A DNA stretch of 64,000 nucleotides from Kribbella italica (GCF_014205135.1 NZ_JACHMY010000001.1:868001-932000), one strand, 5' to 3'. Shown: positions 51,766 to 61,183, counted from the first letter of the stretch. The notes: generated by a model not told the origin, from the letters alone. Program-made: numbers and translations.

Positions 51766-53189
51766 CGGGCCCGCCGGGGGAGTAGCCAGGTGATGGCCAG
51801 CGCGACGAGGAACAGTCCGGTCGCGACCAGCGTGCTGGTCTTGGCCGCGCCGAGGAAACCGTCGGTGGGCAGGAGCTGGAAGAAGATCGTGCCGATCACC
51901 GCGACCCCGATCGCCCCGCCGAACTGCTGCATCGCGGTCAGTACGCCGGACGCCGAGCCCGCCGCGCTGTCGTCGATCGACGCCAGGATGATGTCGAACA
52001 GCGGCGCGAACACCATGCCCGACCCGATCCCGACCAGCAGCAGCGGCGGTACCAGGTCCCAGATCGTCGTCGCGTCGCCGTTGTGGACCAACGTGATCCA
52101 GACCCACACCATCGCCAGCGTCATCACGCCGATCCCGAGCTGCAGTGCGATCCGCCCGAGCTTCGGCGCGAGCAGTCCGGCCGACAGCGGTGCGCCGATC
52201 GCGATCCCGAGCGAGAACGGCACCATCGCGAGGCCGGCCTTCAACGGGCTGTAGTGCAGGCCGAGCTGGGTGAACAGGTTGAGCACGAGCGTGAACCCGG
52301 ACATCGCCAGGAAGAACGTGCTGATCACGCCGAGCCCCGCGACGTACCCGCGACTGCGGAACAGCGACGGGTCGATGACGGGGTTGCCCGACCGGCGCTC
52401 ACGCCACCCGAACAGCACGAACACGGGGAGCGCGGCAACCATCATGGCGATTGTCCACAATGGCCAGTCGAGCTCGCGGCCCTGGACCAGCGGGTAGATC
52501 AGCAGCCCGGCGCCCAGGCTGACCAGGATCACGCCGGCCGGGTCGAGCCCGCGGGCGCCCGGCGTCTTCACCTCGGGCATCCAGCGCAGCGCGCCGACGA
52601 CCGCCGCGACCCCGATCGGCACGTTGATCCAGAAGATCATCCGCCAGCCAGCGTCGAACCAGTTCGCATCGATCAGGACGCCGGCCAGCACCGGCCCGGC
52701 GATTGCCGACAATCCCATCACCGGCCCGAACAGCCCGAACGCCTTGCCGATCTCGTCCGGCGGGAAGACCGACTTCAGGATCGCGAACCCCTGCGGGATC
52801 ATCACGGCCCCGAGCAGGCCTTGTGCGACCCGGCTTCCGATCAGCAGGCCGGGTGAGGTCGCCAGCCCGCAGAGCGCTGAGGCGACGGTGAACCCGACCG
52901 CGCCGATCACGAACAGCTTGCGCCGGCCGACCAGGTCGCCGAGCCGCCCGAAGCTGACCAGGCCGATCGCGAACGCGAGCGTGTACCCGGCGAGCATCCA
53001 CTGCACCGCGGCGTTCGACCCGCCCAGCTCGCGCTGGATCGAGGGCGCGGCGATGTTGACGATCGTCGCGTCGACCAGATCCATGATCTCGGCGACGAGC
53101 ACGGTCGCGAGCACGATCCAGCGCCACTTGTACGGCGTACCGGCGGTTGCGGTCACCTCGCCGGGTGAGGTGGTGGTTGAGGTAGTCAT
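51744..53189 (-). CDS. DHA2-family (EmrB/QacA-type) multidrug exporter
   Basis: A 481-residue major facilitator with about 14 membrane helices that exports drugs by proton antiport. Features are LVDATIVNIAAPSIQRELG in helix 1, the loop motif GRLGDLVGRRKLF, the antiporter-type motif GPVMGLSAIAGPVLAGVLI and a second basic loop. The ATG at 53189 follows GGGAGC. It faces a TetR gene across a short gap with a perfect 34-bp palindrome, the usual repressor-exporter arrangement. Two ATTGYCNACAAT-like words (52450, 52702) lie inside. Confidence 0.88.
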   Translation of the reverse strand: MTTSTTTSPGEVTATAGTPYKWRWIVLATVLVAEIMDLVDATIVNIAAPSIQRELGGSNAAVQWMLAGYTLAFAIGLVSFGRLGDLVGRRKLFVIGAVGFTVASALCGLATSPGLLIGSRVAQGLLGAVMIPQGFAILKSVFPPDEIGKAFGLFGPVMGLSAIAGPVLAGVLIDANWFDAGWRMIFWINVPIGVAAVVGALRWMPEVKTPGARGLDPAGVILVSLGAGLLIYPLVQGRELDWPLWTIAMMVAALPVFVLFGWRERRSGNPVIDPSLFRSRGYVAGLGVISTFFLAMSGFTLVLNLFTQLGLHYSPLKAGLAMVPFSLGIAIGAPLSAGLLAPKLGRIALQLGIGVMTLAMVWVWITLVHNGDATTIWDLVPPLLLVGIGSGMVFAPLFDIILASIDDSAAGSASGVLTAMQQFGGAIGVAVIGTIFFQLLPTDGFLGAAKTSTLVATGLFLVALAITWLLPRRARAEVAAS

Positions 53190-53200
53190 CGTTGCTCCCA

Positions 53201-53273
53201 GTAGAACGGTGTTCGTTAACGAACACCGTTCTACGCTCGAACACTATTCGTGTCAAGTACGGTGTTCGCTACA
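53201..53273. promoter_or_regulatory. TetR operator: perfect 34-bp palindrome plus extra half-sites
   Basis: Bases 53201-53234 are a perfect palindrome with half GTAGAACGGTGTTCGTT, centred 44 bp from the exporter start. ACGGTGTTCG recurs at 53259-53268, next to TACAGT (53270-53275), a -10-like box 6 nt before the TetR ATG. A diverged CGAACACTATTCGTG lies between. Binding here would shut off both genes. Confidence 0.85.
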
Positions 53274-53281
53274 GTGGGCGC

Positions 53282-53995
53282 ATGAACCAGTCGTCGCCGT
53301 GGCAGCCGATCACTCCCGCCAAGCCGGCCCGCGCCACGCGGGAGCCGCTCACGCGCGAGCGGATTGTCGACACCGCGCTGCGGCTGCTGGTCGAGCAGGG
53401 CTACGAGGCGGTGTCGATGCGCAAGGTTGCCCAGGCGCTCGACACCGGCCCGGCCTCTCTGTACGCGCACGTCGCGAACAAGAAGGAGCTCGACCAGCTG
53501 ATGCTCGACCGCGCCGCCGCCGACATGGTGCTGCCGGACGCCGATCCGGAGCACTGGCAGGAGCAGCTCAAGGCCGCGATGGACGAGATCCTCCGGGTGA
53601 TGCGCGCGTACCCCGGCCTGGCCCGCGCGGCGATCGGTCAGGTCCCGCTGGGGGAGTACGCCATGCTCAGCACCGAACGCATGCTCGCGATCCTCAAAGC
53701 CGGCCGAGTCCCCGACCAGGCCGCCGCCTGGGCCGTCGACCTGATCCCGCTGTTCATCACCGCCACGGCCTTCGAGGAAAGCGTCCAGGGCGCCGCCGAC
53801 TTCGCCCCCGAAGACCTCGCCGGATTCGTCGACCAACTCCGCTCGTTCTTCGGCTCCCTCGACCCAGCCCGCTTCCCACTCACCATCGCCCTGGCCGGCG
53901 CCATGACCACCGGCGCCAGCGGCGACGACCGCTTCGACTTCGGCGCCCAAGTAATCATCGCCGGCCTCGCCTCCATGGTCCCGCCCCAGCAGTAG
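53282..53995 (+). CDS. TetR-family repressor of the divergent exporter
   Basis: A 237-residue repressor of the TetR class with a C-terminal domain like TetR-C. The helix-turn-helix is IVDTALRLLVEQGYEAVSMR through LDTGPASLYAHVANKKEL (about residues 25-70). The ATG at 53282 lacks a Shine-Dalgarno sequence and lies 6 nt after TACAGT, again pointing to leaderless translation. The 34-bp palindrome in the gap is its likely operator and DHA2 substrates its likely inducers. Confidence 0.87.
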   Translation: MNQSSPWQPITPAKPARATREPLTRERIVDTALRLLVEQGYEAVSMRKVAQALDTGPASLYAHVANKKELDQLMLDRAAADMVLPDADPEHWQEQLKAAMDEILRVMRAYPGLARAAIGQVPLGEYAMLSTERMLAILKAGRVPDQAAAWAVDLIPLFITATAFEESVQGAADFAPEDLAGFVDQLRSFFGSLDPARFPLTIALAGAMTTGASGDDRFDFGAQVIIAGLASMVPPQQ

Positions 53996-55527
53996 CAGCA
54001 GTCCGAACCATCACAACCCCCAGCCAAACCCAGTACGACGACCGCAGGCACCCCGGCAGCCCCCGCGCCCCGCACGCCTGCCCGGTACCTCGGCACCCCG
54101 CGCCCGGCACCGCGCCACTCCGGCACCCCGCCCCCGGGCACCCCGCGCCCGGCACTCCGCCCCCGGGCACCCCGCGCCCGGCACTCCGCGCCCGGCACCG
54201 CATCACTCCGGCACCCCGCCCCGAGCACTCCGCGCCCCGCACCCGCGCACCCCGCGTCCAGGCACTCCGCACCCGCGCACCCCGCGTCCAGGCACTCCGC
54301 ACCACCCGACACCCGCGCCACCCGCCCTGGGCCCCGGGAACCCCGCTCTCAGGCACTCCGCGCACCCGCGCACCCGTCCCCAGGCACTCCGCACCACCCC
54401 GAAACCCGTGCCCCGGCACCCCTGCACGCCGGGCACCCCGCATCACTCGCTCGGGTCTCCGGCGCCACCCCGCCCGCGGGCCCGGGACCCTGCACCCCGG
54501 GAACCTTCATCCCGGCATCCGCATGCCGGGCCCCGGCGCTCCGCGCCACCTCATGCACCCGCACCCCCGGCAGCCGCATCCCGCGCCGCGTGGGCGCCTC
54601 GCGCCACCCGGCGCGGACGCACACCCGCCCGGGACTCCGCTGCCGCGCGCCAGCCCGGCCACCCCGCGCCAGCCCCGGCACGCTTCCCGGCGCCCCGGAA
54701 GCCGCGGTCGGGCCCGCACCACCGCGGGCCTCCGCACCCCCGGACCCGACACCCGCGCTCAGACGCCCCGCGCTCAGATACCCCGCACGGGCACCCCTGC
54801 GCACTCGGCACCCGGCCGCCCAGACAAGCCGCGCCACCCCGGCACTAACGCCTCGGGCACCCGGCACCCCGGCACCCGGCACCGGGCTCCAGGCGCCCTG
54901 CGCACTGGGTACTCGGCAGCCCGCGCCCAGGCGCCCCCGGCGCACTCCGTGCCCCAGGCGATCCGCACCACCCCGGGCGCCTCGCACCCCGCGCCTCGGG
55001 ACCACCCCGGCGCCGCGCGCACCACCCCCGGCACGCCCACTGCCCCCGGCACCCCGCGTCACCCCGGCGCTCCGCGCCACCTCGGCACCTCCGCGCCCTG
55101 GCGCCGTGCACTTCCCCGGCACCCCGCGCCAGCCCTGGCGCCCGCTCCCGGCGCCCGGGACCCCGCGCCCGGGCCGCACCACCGCGGCACTTCGGCAGCC
55201 CGCACCCCGGCCTCCGGCGTCCCCGGCACCCAAGCACCACCCGGCACCCCCCGCGGGTTCCCTCCTACGCACCGCGCCTTGGCTGGCTCGGTCGGTGCAG
55301 GCGGCGATTCCCGCCGTGGATCTCGGCGCGTGAGTCGACAATCATCCACCGCCAACAGCGCGTCCCGCGGGTGACAGGTTGCGGTCGAGTGCTTGCCGTT
55401 CACGATCGCACATGGCTAACCTTCGGATTGTCAACAAAACTACGAACGAGCGAAAGCGGTTACATCCGTGCCCAAGTGGGCACCGAGCTTGACGCTGTTG
55501 CCGATTGACGAACCGAGGAGGCCCTCC
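53996..55527. repeat. Gene-free C-rich degenerate repeat tract plus promoter region
   Basis: Bases 54050-55260 consist of plus-strand C-rich words such as GGCACCCCGCGCCCGGCAC, CACCCGCGCACCCCGCGTCC and GCACTCCGC, with little period regularity. All frames stay open by composition; I see no gene. GGCACCCCGCGCC-type words are shared with the tract at 23335-24555. The last 200 bp look ordinary and contain GTCGACAATC (55335) and ATTGTCAACAAA (55427-55438), a near match to the GntR-type box. Confidence 0.8.
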
Positions 55528-56901
55528 GTGGGTTCCGAACACCCTCAGCCGACCGTCGAGACCGATCCGCCGCCCGGAGTGCTGAAGCGGGCGATCGCCG
55601 CGTCGGCGATCGGCAACGCGACCGAATGGTTCGACTACGGCATCTACGCGTACGGCGTGACCTACATCTCCGCCGCGATCTTCCCGGGCGACGCCGAGAG
55701 CGCGACACTGCTCGCGCTGATGACGTTCGCGGTCTCGTTCCTGGTCCGCCCGCTCGGCGGTCTGGTCTGGGGTCCGCTCGGCGACCGCCTCGGCCGCAAG
55801 CACGTCCTCGCGATCACGATCCTGCTGATGTCCGGCGCCACCCTGTGCGTCGGGCTCGTCCCGTCGTACGACTCGATCGGCCTGTGGGCGCCGATCCTGC
55901 TGGTGCTGCTCCGGATGATCCAGGGCTTCTCCACCGGTGGCGAGTACGGCGGCGCCGCGACCTTCATGGCCGAGTACGCCCCGAGCCGCAAGCGCGGGTT
56001 CCTCGGCAGCTTCCTGGAGTTCGGCACGCTGGCCGGGTTCTCGCTCGGCGCGCTGCTGATGCTCGGCTTCTCGCTCGTGCTCAGCGACGACGCGATGGGG
56101 TCGTGGGGCTGGCGGCTGCCGTTCTTCGTCGCCGCGCCGCTCGGCCTGGTCGGCATGTACCTGCGGTCCCGGCTCGAGGACACCCCGGTGTTCAAGGAGC
56201 TGGAGGCGTCCGGGGAGAAAGAGGAGAGCACTTCCACCCAGTTCAAGGACCTGCTGGCCGGCTACTGGAAGCCGATCCTGCAGCTGGGCGGTCTGGTCGT
56301 CGCGCTGAACGTCGTCAACTACACGTTGCTGACCTACATGCCGACGTACCTGGAGAAGGAGATCCACCTCAACGCCGACCAGTCGCTGATCGTGCCGATC
56401 ATCGGCCAGTTGGCGATGATGTGCTTCCTGCCGTTCGCGGGCCATTTCTCCGACCGGGTCGGGCGAAAACCGCTGTGGTGGGTGTCGCTCGCGGGACTGT
56501 TCGTCGCGGCGGTGCCGGCCTTCCTGCTGATGGGCACCAACATGGTCGGCGCGGTACTCGGGTTCGCCATCCTGGGTCTGCTCTACGTACCGCAGCTGGC
56601 GACGATCTCGGCGACCTTCCCGGCGATGTTCCCCACGCACGTCCGGTACGCCGGGTTCGCGATTGCCTACAACGTCTCGACCTCGCTCTTCGGCGGGACG
56701 GCGCCGGCCGTCAACGACTGGCTGACCGAGAAGACCGGTGACAACCTGACGCCGGCGTACTACATGATGGCCGCCTGCGTGATCGGCGCGATCGCCCTGG
56801 TCAAGGTTCCCGAGACCACCCGCTGCCCGCTCAACGGCACCGAGACTCCCGGCACCGAGGGCGCTCCGCCCCCGGTCGAGCTCGAGCCTGCCAAGGCCTG
56901 A
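55528..56901 (+). CDS. MFS transporter of the metabolite:H+ symporter (MHS/ProP-like) family
   Basis: A 457-residue importer with 12 helices. GNATEWFDYGIYAY in helix 1 and GPLGDRLGRKHVL are typical of MHS proteins, which take up betaine, proline, dicarboxylates or similar organic ions; RMIQGFSTGGEYGGA is also characteristic. The GTG at 55528 was preferred because GAGGAG lies 7 nt upstream; a GTG at 55468 is in frame. With the aminotransferase and semialdehyde dehydrogenase downstream it may import an amino acid such as GABA. A terminator follows. Confidence 0.85.
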   Translation: MGSEHPQPTVETDPPPGVLKRAIAASAIGNATEWFDYGIYAYGVTYISAAIFPGDAESATLLALMTFAVSFLVRPLGGLVWGPLGDRLGRKHVLAITILLMSGATLCVGLVPSYDSIGLWAPILLVLLRMIQGFSTGGEYGGAATFMAEYAPSRKRGFLGSFLEFGTLAGFSLGALLMLGFSLVLSDDAMGSWGWRLPFFVAAPLGLVGMYLRSRLEDTPVFKELEASGEKEESTSTQFKDLLAGYWKPILQLGGLVVALNVVNYTLLTYMPTYLEKEIHLNADQSLIVPIIGQLAMMCFLPFAGHFSDRVGRKPLWWVSLAGLFVAAVPAFLLMGTNMVGAVLGFAILGLLYVPQLATISATFPAMFPTHVRYAGFAIAYNVSTSLFGGTAPAVNDWLTEKTGDNLTPAYYMMAACVIGAIALVKVPETTRCPLNGTETPGTEGAPPPVELEPAKA

Positions 56902-56908
56902 CCCAACC

Positions 56909-56949
56909 CAAAGCGCCGGCCGGGACAACTTGTCCCAGTCGGCGCTTTG
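56909..56949. terminator. Terminator after the MHS transporter
   Basis: Outer arms CAAAGCGCC and GGCGCTTTG plus inner GGGACAA/TTGTCCC form a long two-part stem 7 bp after the stop. It can work in both directions and separates the transporter from the convergent gabT. Confidence 0.75.
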
Positions 56950-56955
56950 TAGATT

Positions 56956-57155
56956 GTCAACCAAAGACGGCGCTCGCGAGGCGACTGCCATCAGCCGAAG
57001 ACGTCGCTCACCGCGTGGACTGGTAGTCAGCCGATGGCGGCGTTCGTCGCGTCGACCGCTGTCGGCCAACGACGGCAGTTCGCAGTGCCGACCGCCCTCA
57101 GCCGAGCCGCGTCGACCGCTGTCAGCCGAGGACGGCGTTGACTGCGTCCGACCAG
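56956..57155. repeat. About 35-bp repeats carrying copies of the gabT 3' end
   Basis: Units begin at 56956, 56990, 57026, 57061, 57097 (shortened by about 12 bp) and 57121, spaced 34 to 36 bp apart. The last is the true 3' end of gabT: GTCAGCCGAGGACGGCGTTG, where TCA (57122-57124) is the complement of the stop codon. The outer copies are diverged (for example GTCAACCAAAGACGGCG). No other gene is present in this 220-bp gap. Confidence 0.8.
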
Positions 57156-58375
57156 ACGCCTGCGGCCTCGTCGACCTCGTCGGGTGAGACGACCAGTGCG
57201 GGAATGAACCGGACGACCTGCCCCCAGGCCCCGCACGTCAGCAGCAGCAACCCGCGCCGGGCCGCCTCTTGCTGTACGGCGGTTGCCGTGACTGGATCCG
57301 GCTTGTTGTCCGCGTCGCGGAACTCGTTGCCGATCATCAGGCCGAGGCCGCGCACGTCGGTGATCCGGTCGTGCTTGTCTGCCACTGTCTGCAGGGCCTG
57401 CTTCAACTGCGCCCCGCGCTCGGCCGAGTTCTCGACCAGCTTCTCGTCCTGGATCACGTCGAGCGTCGCAAGCGCCGCGGCGCAGGCAACCGCGTTCGCG
57501 CCGTACGTGCCGCCCTGCGACCCGGGCCAGGCCTTGTCCATCAAGTCCGCGGATGCGGCGATTGCCGACAATGGGAAACCTGACGCCAGCCCCTTCGCCG
57601 TCACCAGGACGTCGGCGCGCGCGCCGAAGTGGTCGCCGCCCCAGAACTTCCCGGTCCGGCCGAACCCGGTCTGGACCTCGTCGATCACCAGCAGGATCCC
57701 GTGCGTGTCGGTCCGCTCCCGCAGGCCGGCGAGGAACCGCTCGTTCGCGGGCACGTAACCACCCTCGCCGAGCACCGGCTCGACGAAGAATGCGGCGGTG
57801 TCGGCCGGCGTGCTGAGGGTCTGCAGGACGTAGTCGAGCTGGGCGAGCGCGAAGTCCGTCGCCTGCTCGACGGGCCAGCCGAAGTGCCCCGGGTCCGGGA
57901 ACGGCGACACGTGCACCCCGCCCATCAACGGGCTGAACCCGGAGCGGAACTTGGTCCCCGACGTCGTCATCGACGCCGCCGCGACGGTCCGTCCGTGGAA
58001 CCCGCCGTGGAAGACGATCACGTTCGGCCGCCCGGTCGCCTGCCGGGTCAGCCGGAGGGCTGCCTCGATCGCCTCGCTGCCGGAGTTGGCGAAGAACATC
58101 CGGTCCAGCCCGGCCGGCAGCACCTCGCCGAGGCGGTCGACCAGTGTGAGCAGCGGGCGGTGCATGACGGTCGTGTACTGGGCGTGGATCAGCGTGCCGA
58201 CCTGGCGCTGCGCCGCCTCGACGACGCGAGGGTGGCAGTGGCCGGTGCTGGTCACCCCGATGCCGGCGGTGAAGTCGAGATAGCGGCGGTCGTCCTCGTC
58301 GTACAGCAGGACGCCCTCGCCGCGGGCGGCCAGGACGCCGGTCGCCTGCTTGAGGAGCTGGGAGAGCTCGGCCAC
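57122..58375 (-). CDS. gabT: 4-aminobutyrate aminotransferase-like class III aminotransferase
   Basis: A 417-residue PLP enzyme. Features are DFTAGIGVTSTGHCHPRVV, FFANSGSEAIEAALRLTR, FHGGFHGRT, LLVIDEVQTGFGRTGKFW, the PLP lysine in VTAKGLASGFPLSA, and GGTYGANAVACAAALATL. The likely reaction is GABA plus 2-oxoglutarate to succinate semialdehyde; other omega-amino acids are possible. It is divergent from the semialdehyde dehydrogenase with a GATTGTCGACAATC box between them, which strongly supports a shared pathway. Confidence 0.84.
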   Translation of the reverse strand: MAELSQLLKQATGVLAARGEGVLLYDEDDRRYLDFTAGIGVTSTGHCHPRVVEAAQRQVGTLIHAQYTTVMHRPLLTLVDRLGEVLPAGLDRMFFANSGSEAIEAALRLTRQATGRPNVIVFHGGFHGRTVAAASMTTSGTKFRSGFSPLMGGVHVSPFPDPGHFGWPVEQATDFALAQLDYVLQTLSTPADTAAFFVEPVLGEGGYVPANERFLAGLRERTDTHGILLVIDEVQTGFGRTGKFWGGDHFGARADVLVTAKGLASGFPLSAIAASADLMDKAWPGSQGGTYGANAVACAAALATLDVIQDEKLVENSAERGAQLKQALQTVADKHDRITDVRGLGLMIGNEFRDADNKPDPVTATAVQQEAARRGLLLLTCGAWGQVVRFIPALVVSPDEVDEAAGVWSDAVNAVLG

Positions 58376-58403
58376 GGGGTTCCCCCTCGTTGGAAGACTG
58401 GTA

Positions 58404-58417
58404 GATTGTCGACAATC
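58404..58417. promoter_or_regulatory. GntR-type operator GATTGTCGACAATC between gabT and the dehydrogenase
   Basis: A perfect 14-bp palindrome in the 80-bp divergent promoter, preceded by GTA as is the copy at 63101. FCD-type GntR regulators often bind short palindromes with TTGT/ACAA arms. The GntR gene at 61713 is the natural candidate. Confidence 0.6.
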
Positions 58418-58455
58418 AGCGTATCTCAGACGTCTCTGGCGGTGAAGGGGGTCCG

Positions 58456-60159
58456 ATGACCGAGCTGGACATGATTCGGCAGGACGAGCAGGCGGGTTCG
58501 GGCGAGGGCTCGGGCAAGGGTTCGAGCGAGGGCTCGGGCAGGGGGTCGAGCGAGGGCTCGGGCAGGGGGTCGAGCGAGGGCTCGGGCAGGGGGTCGAGCG
58601 AGGGCTCGGGCAGGGGGTCCAGCGAGGGTTCGGGCGACGGTTCGGGCGGGGGGCCGGGCAAGGGCTCGGGCAGGGGTTCGGGCGAGGCCACGGGTTCGGG
58701 CTCGGACGAGGCGCGGGTCGTCGACGCCGTCCACAAACGCCTGTACGTCGGCGGGCAGTGGCGCGACGCGGCCGGCGGCGCGACGTTCGACGTACTCGAT
58801 CCGTCGACCGGCGAGAAGCTGTGCGCGGTCGCCGACGCGACTCCGGCCGACGGCCGGGCCGCGCTGGACGCCGCGGTCGCCGCGCAGAAGTCGTTCGCCG
58901 CGACCTCGCCGCGCGAGCGGGCCGACCTGCTCACCGCCGCGTTCGAGCTGCTGCACGATCGGATCGACGACCTCGCGCTGCTGATGACGCTGGAGATGGG
59001 CAAGCCGCTGGCCGAGGCGCGCGGCGAGATCACATACGCCGCCGAGTTCTTCCGGCACTTCGCGGGCGAGGCCGTCCGGATCGACGGCGGCTACCAGACC
59101 GCACCGGCCGGGGGAGCGCGGTTCCTGGTCGCCCGGCAGCCGGTCGGGCCGTGCCTGCTGATCACGCCCTGGAACTTCCCGATGGCGATGGGCACCCGCA
59201 AGCTCGGACCGGCGATCGCGGCCGGGTGCACCAGCGTCATCAAGCCGGCGCACCAGACGCCGCTGTCGATGCTCGCGCTGATGGACATCCTCGCCGAGGC
59301 CGGCGTACCGGCCGGCGTGGTCAACTGCGTCACCGCGATGGACGCGGGCGGCGTGATGGAGCCGCTGATCCGCTCCGGCGACGCGCGCAAGCTGTCGTTC
59401 ACCGGGTCGACCAAGGTCGGCCGGGCGCTGCTGGAGCAGTGCGCCGAGAAGGTGCTGCGGACATCCCTCGAGCTCGGCGGCAACGCGCCGTTCGTGGTGT
59501 TCGAGGACGCCGACCTGGACGAGGCGGTCGACGGCGCGATCGCGGCCAAGATGCGCAACATGGGCGAGGCCTGTACGGCGGCCAACCGGATCTACGTGCA
59601 CGCCTCGGTGATCGACGAGTTCGGTCGCCGGCTGGCCGATCGGATGGGTGCCCTGACGGTCGGCCGGGGGACCGGTGACGGTGTCCAGGTCGGCCCGCTG
59701 ATCGACGCGGCGGCGCTGGCCAAGGTCGAGTCGCTGGTCGCCGACGCGGTCGATCGGGGCGCGTCCGTGCTGACCGGAGGATCGGTTGCTGAGGGCAACG
59801 GGTATTTCTACCCGCCGACCGTGCTCACCGGCGTACCGCGGGACGCCCGGATGGCCGATCAGGAGATCTTCGGTCCGGTGGCGCCGCTGACGCCGTTCGA
59901 GAGCGAGGACGAGGTGGTCGCCGCGGCGAACGACACGGAGTACGGGCTGGTCTCTTACGTCTACACGAACGACCTGCGCCGGGCCCTGCGGGTCGCCGAG
60001 GCGCTGGAGACCGGGATGGTCGGGCTGAACCAGGGCGTCGTGTCCAACCCGGCCGCGCCGTTCGGCGGCATCAAGCAGTCGGGCCTCGGCCGCGAGGGAG
60101 GGCCGAACGGCATCGACGAGTTCCTGGAGACGAAGTACATCGGGATCGCCCTGAAGTAG
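58456..60159 (+). CDS. Succinate-semialdehyde-type aldehyde dehydrogenase with Gly/Ser repeat extension
   Basis: A 567-residue enzyme oxidising an aldehyde with NAD(P). The catalytic core (about residues 85-567) has [40 protein letters not shown] with the general-base Glu, [13 protein letters not shown] with the nucleophilic Cys, and the C-terminal [15 protein letters not shown]. Unusually, residues 13-75 are a hydrophilic repeat of the type GSSEGSGR (24-bp DNA unit), absent from ordinary GabD, making it about 80 residues too long. The ATG at 58456 is preceded by GGGGGTCCG. Partner of the divergent aminotransferase. Confidence 0.85.
   Translation: MTELDMIRQDEQAGSGEGSGKGSSEGSGRGSSEGSGRGSSEGSGRGSSEGSGRGSSEGSGDGSGGGPGKGSGRGSGEATGSGSDEARVVDAVHKRLYVGGQWRDAAGGATFDVLDPSTGEKLCAVADATPADGRAALDAAVAAQKSFAATSPRERADLLTAAFELLHDRIDDLALLMTLEMGKPLAEARGEITYAAEFFRHFAGEAVRIDGGYQTAPAGGARFLVARQPVGPCLLITPWNFPMAMGTRKLGPAIAAGCTSVIKPAHQTPLSMLALMDILAEAGVPAGVVNCVTAMDAGGVMEPLIRSGDARKLSFTGSTKVGRALLEQCAEKVLRTSLELGGNAPFVVFEDADLDEAVDGAIAAKMRNMGEACTAANRIYVHASVIDEFGRRLADRMGALTVGRGTGDGVQVGPLIDAAALAKVESLVADAVDRGASVLTGGSVAEGNGYFYPPTVLTGVPRDARMADQEIFGPVAPLTPFESEDEVVAAANDTEYGLVSYVYTNDLRRALRVAEALETGMVGLNQGVVSNPAAPFGGIKQSGLGREGGPNGIDEFLETKYIGIALK
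58498..58700 (+). repeat. 24-bp coding repeats ([12 protein letters not shown])
   Basis: At least four near-identical 24-bp units containing GGGTCGAGCGAGGGCTCGGG, with diverged copies on both sides, encode Gly/Ser/Glu/Arg octapeptides. The period is a multiple of three, so copy number can vary in frame. Confidence 0.92.
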
Positions 60160-60211
60160 GACTGGTACGGTCGGTGGTTGCCGAGTCCGGCGCTCACCTC
60201 AGGAGTTCACC

Positions 60212-61183
60212 TTGCTGTTGGATCGGCCCGTTCAGGACCAGATCGTGCTCACCACGGTCGGCGGTGCCGAGGACCTGCTCACCGGACCCGACATCACCGA
60301 CCGCACCGACGGGGCTGTCACCTGCCGGATCGACGGCTCGCTGCGGCCGTTGCACGGCACGCGGCTCTACCTGACGGCCGCCGTACCGCTGGCCGACGAA
60401 GCCGCCGTACTGCGGTCGGCCGACACCGGCGTACTGTCCGCGCTGGACGAGCCGGTCCGGTTCCGGATCGCACCCGGTACGCCGGACGCCCGCGCGCTGT
60501 GGGACGTGCTGGTCGACAAACTCGGGTGGTCGGAGAACACGTCGGACTGGGCGGTGAACTTCGTCGCGGACCCCTCCGACGGCGGCCGCTGGCTCGGCGA
60601 GATCGGGCCGCTGCACTGGTCGCGGAACTACCCGCAGCTGGAGCGCCTGCCCTGGTCGACCAAGCCGGTGGTCGCGGAGGTGATGGTCCGGCTGGCGAAG
60701 GTCGGGACCGAGCACCACATCTTCGACCCGTTCTGCGGGACCGGGACGATCCTGCTCGCGGCGCACCCGTTCGCGTACGGGCGACTGGTCGGCTCGGACC
60801 GTGACGAGAAGGCGATCGAGCTCGCCCGCGAGAACGTGGCCCGCGCGGGGATCACGGCGGAGCTGTCGGTCGGCCAGGCGGAGAAGTCGTCGCTCGCCTC
60901 GGGGAGCATTGACCGGGTGATCACGAACCTGCCGTTCGGCAAGCTGGTCGGGAGCCATGGCGACAACGCGAAGCTCTACCCGGCGGTGCTGAAAGAGATC
61001 GCCCGGGTACTGCGGCCGGACGGTCGCGCCGTCCTGCTGACCGAGGACAAACGGCTACTGAAGGACTCGGTCGCGCGGACACCCGAGGTGAAGATCGTCC
61101 GCGAACGCCTCCTGAAGTACTCCGGCGCCAGCCCGACGGTCTTCGTGCTGTCGGGTACGCGCCGTCGCCAGACTCGGCGATGA
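60212..61183 (+). CDS. RNA/DNA methyltransferase of the TRM11/RlmKL-like class
   Basis: A 323-residue SAM-dependent methyltransferase. The C-terminal half has motif I FDPFCGTGTILLAA, the acidic SDRDEKAIELARENV and the catalytic TNLPFG, the NPPF-type motif of enzymes that methylate base amino groups or guanine in RNA. The N-terminal 150 residues are divergent and may bind substrate. The start is the TTG at 60212, preceded by AGGAG with 6-nt spacing. It lies 52 bp after the dehydrogenase and is probably unrelated to that pathway. Target RNA unknown. Confidence 0.78.
   Translation: MLLDRPVQDQIVLTTVGGAEDLLTGPDITDRTDGAVTCRIDGSLRPLHGTRLYLTAAVPLADEAAVLRSADTGVLSALDEPVRFRIAPGTPDARALWDVLVDKLGWSENTSDWAVNFVADPSDGGRWLGEIGPLHWSRNYPQLERLPWSTKPVVAEVMVRLAKVGTEHHIFDPFCGTGTILLAAHPFAYGRLVGSDRDEKAIELARENVARAGITAELSVGQAEKSSLASGSIDRVITNLPFGKLVGSHGDNAKLYPAVLKEIARVLRPDGRAVLLTEDKRLLKDSVARTPEVKIVRERLLKYSGASPTVFVLSGTRRRQTRR

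Noticed and set aside
52624..55374. 916-codon plus-strand frame over the second C-rich tract
   Set aside because: It is antisense to the DHA2 exporter, then out of frame with TetR, then low-complexity; no domain seen.
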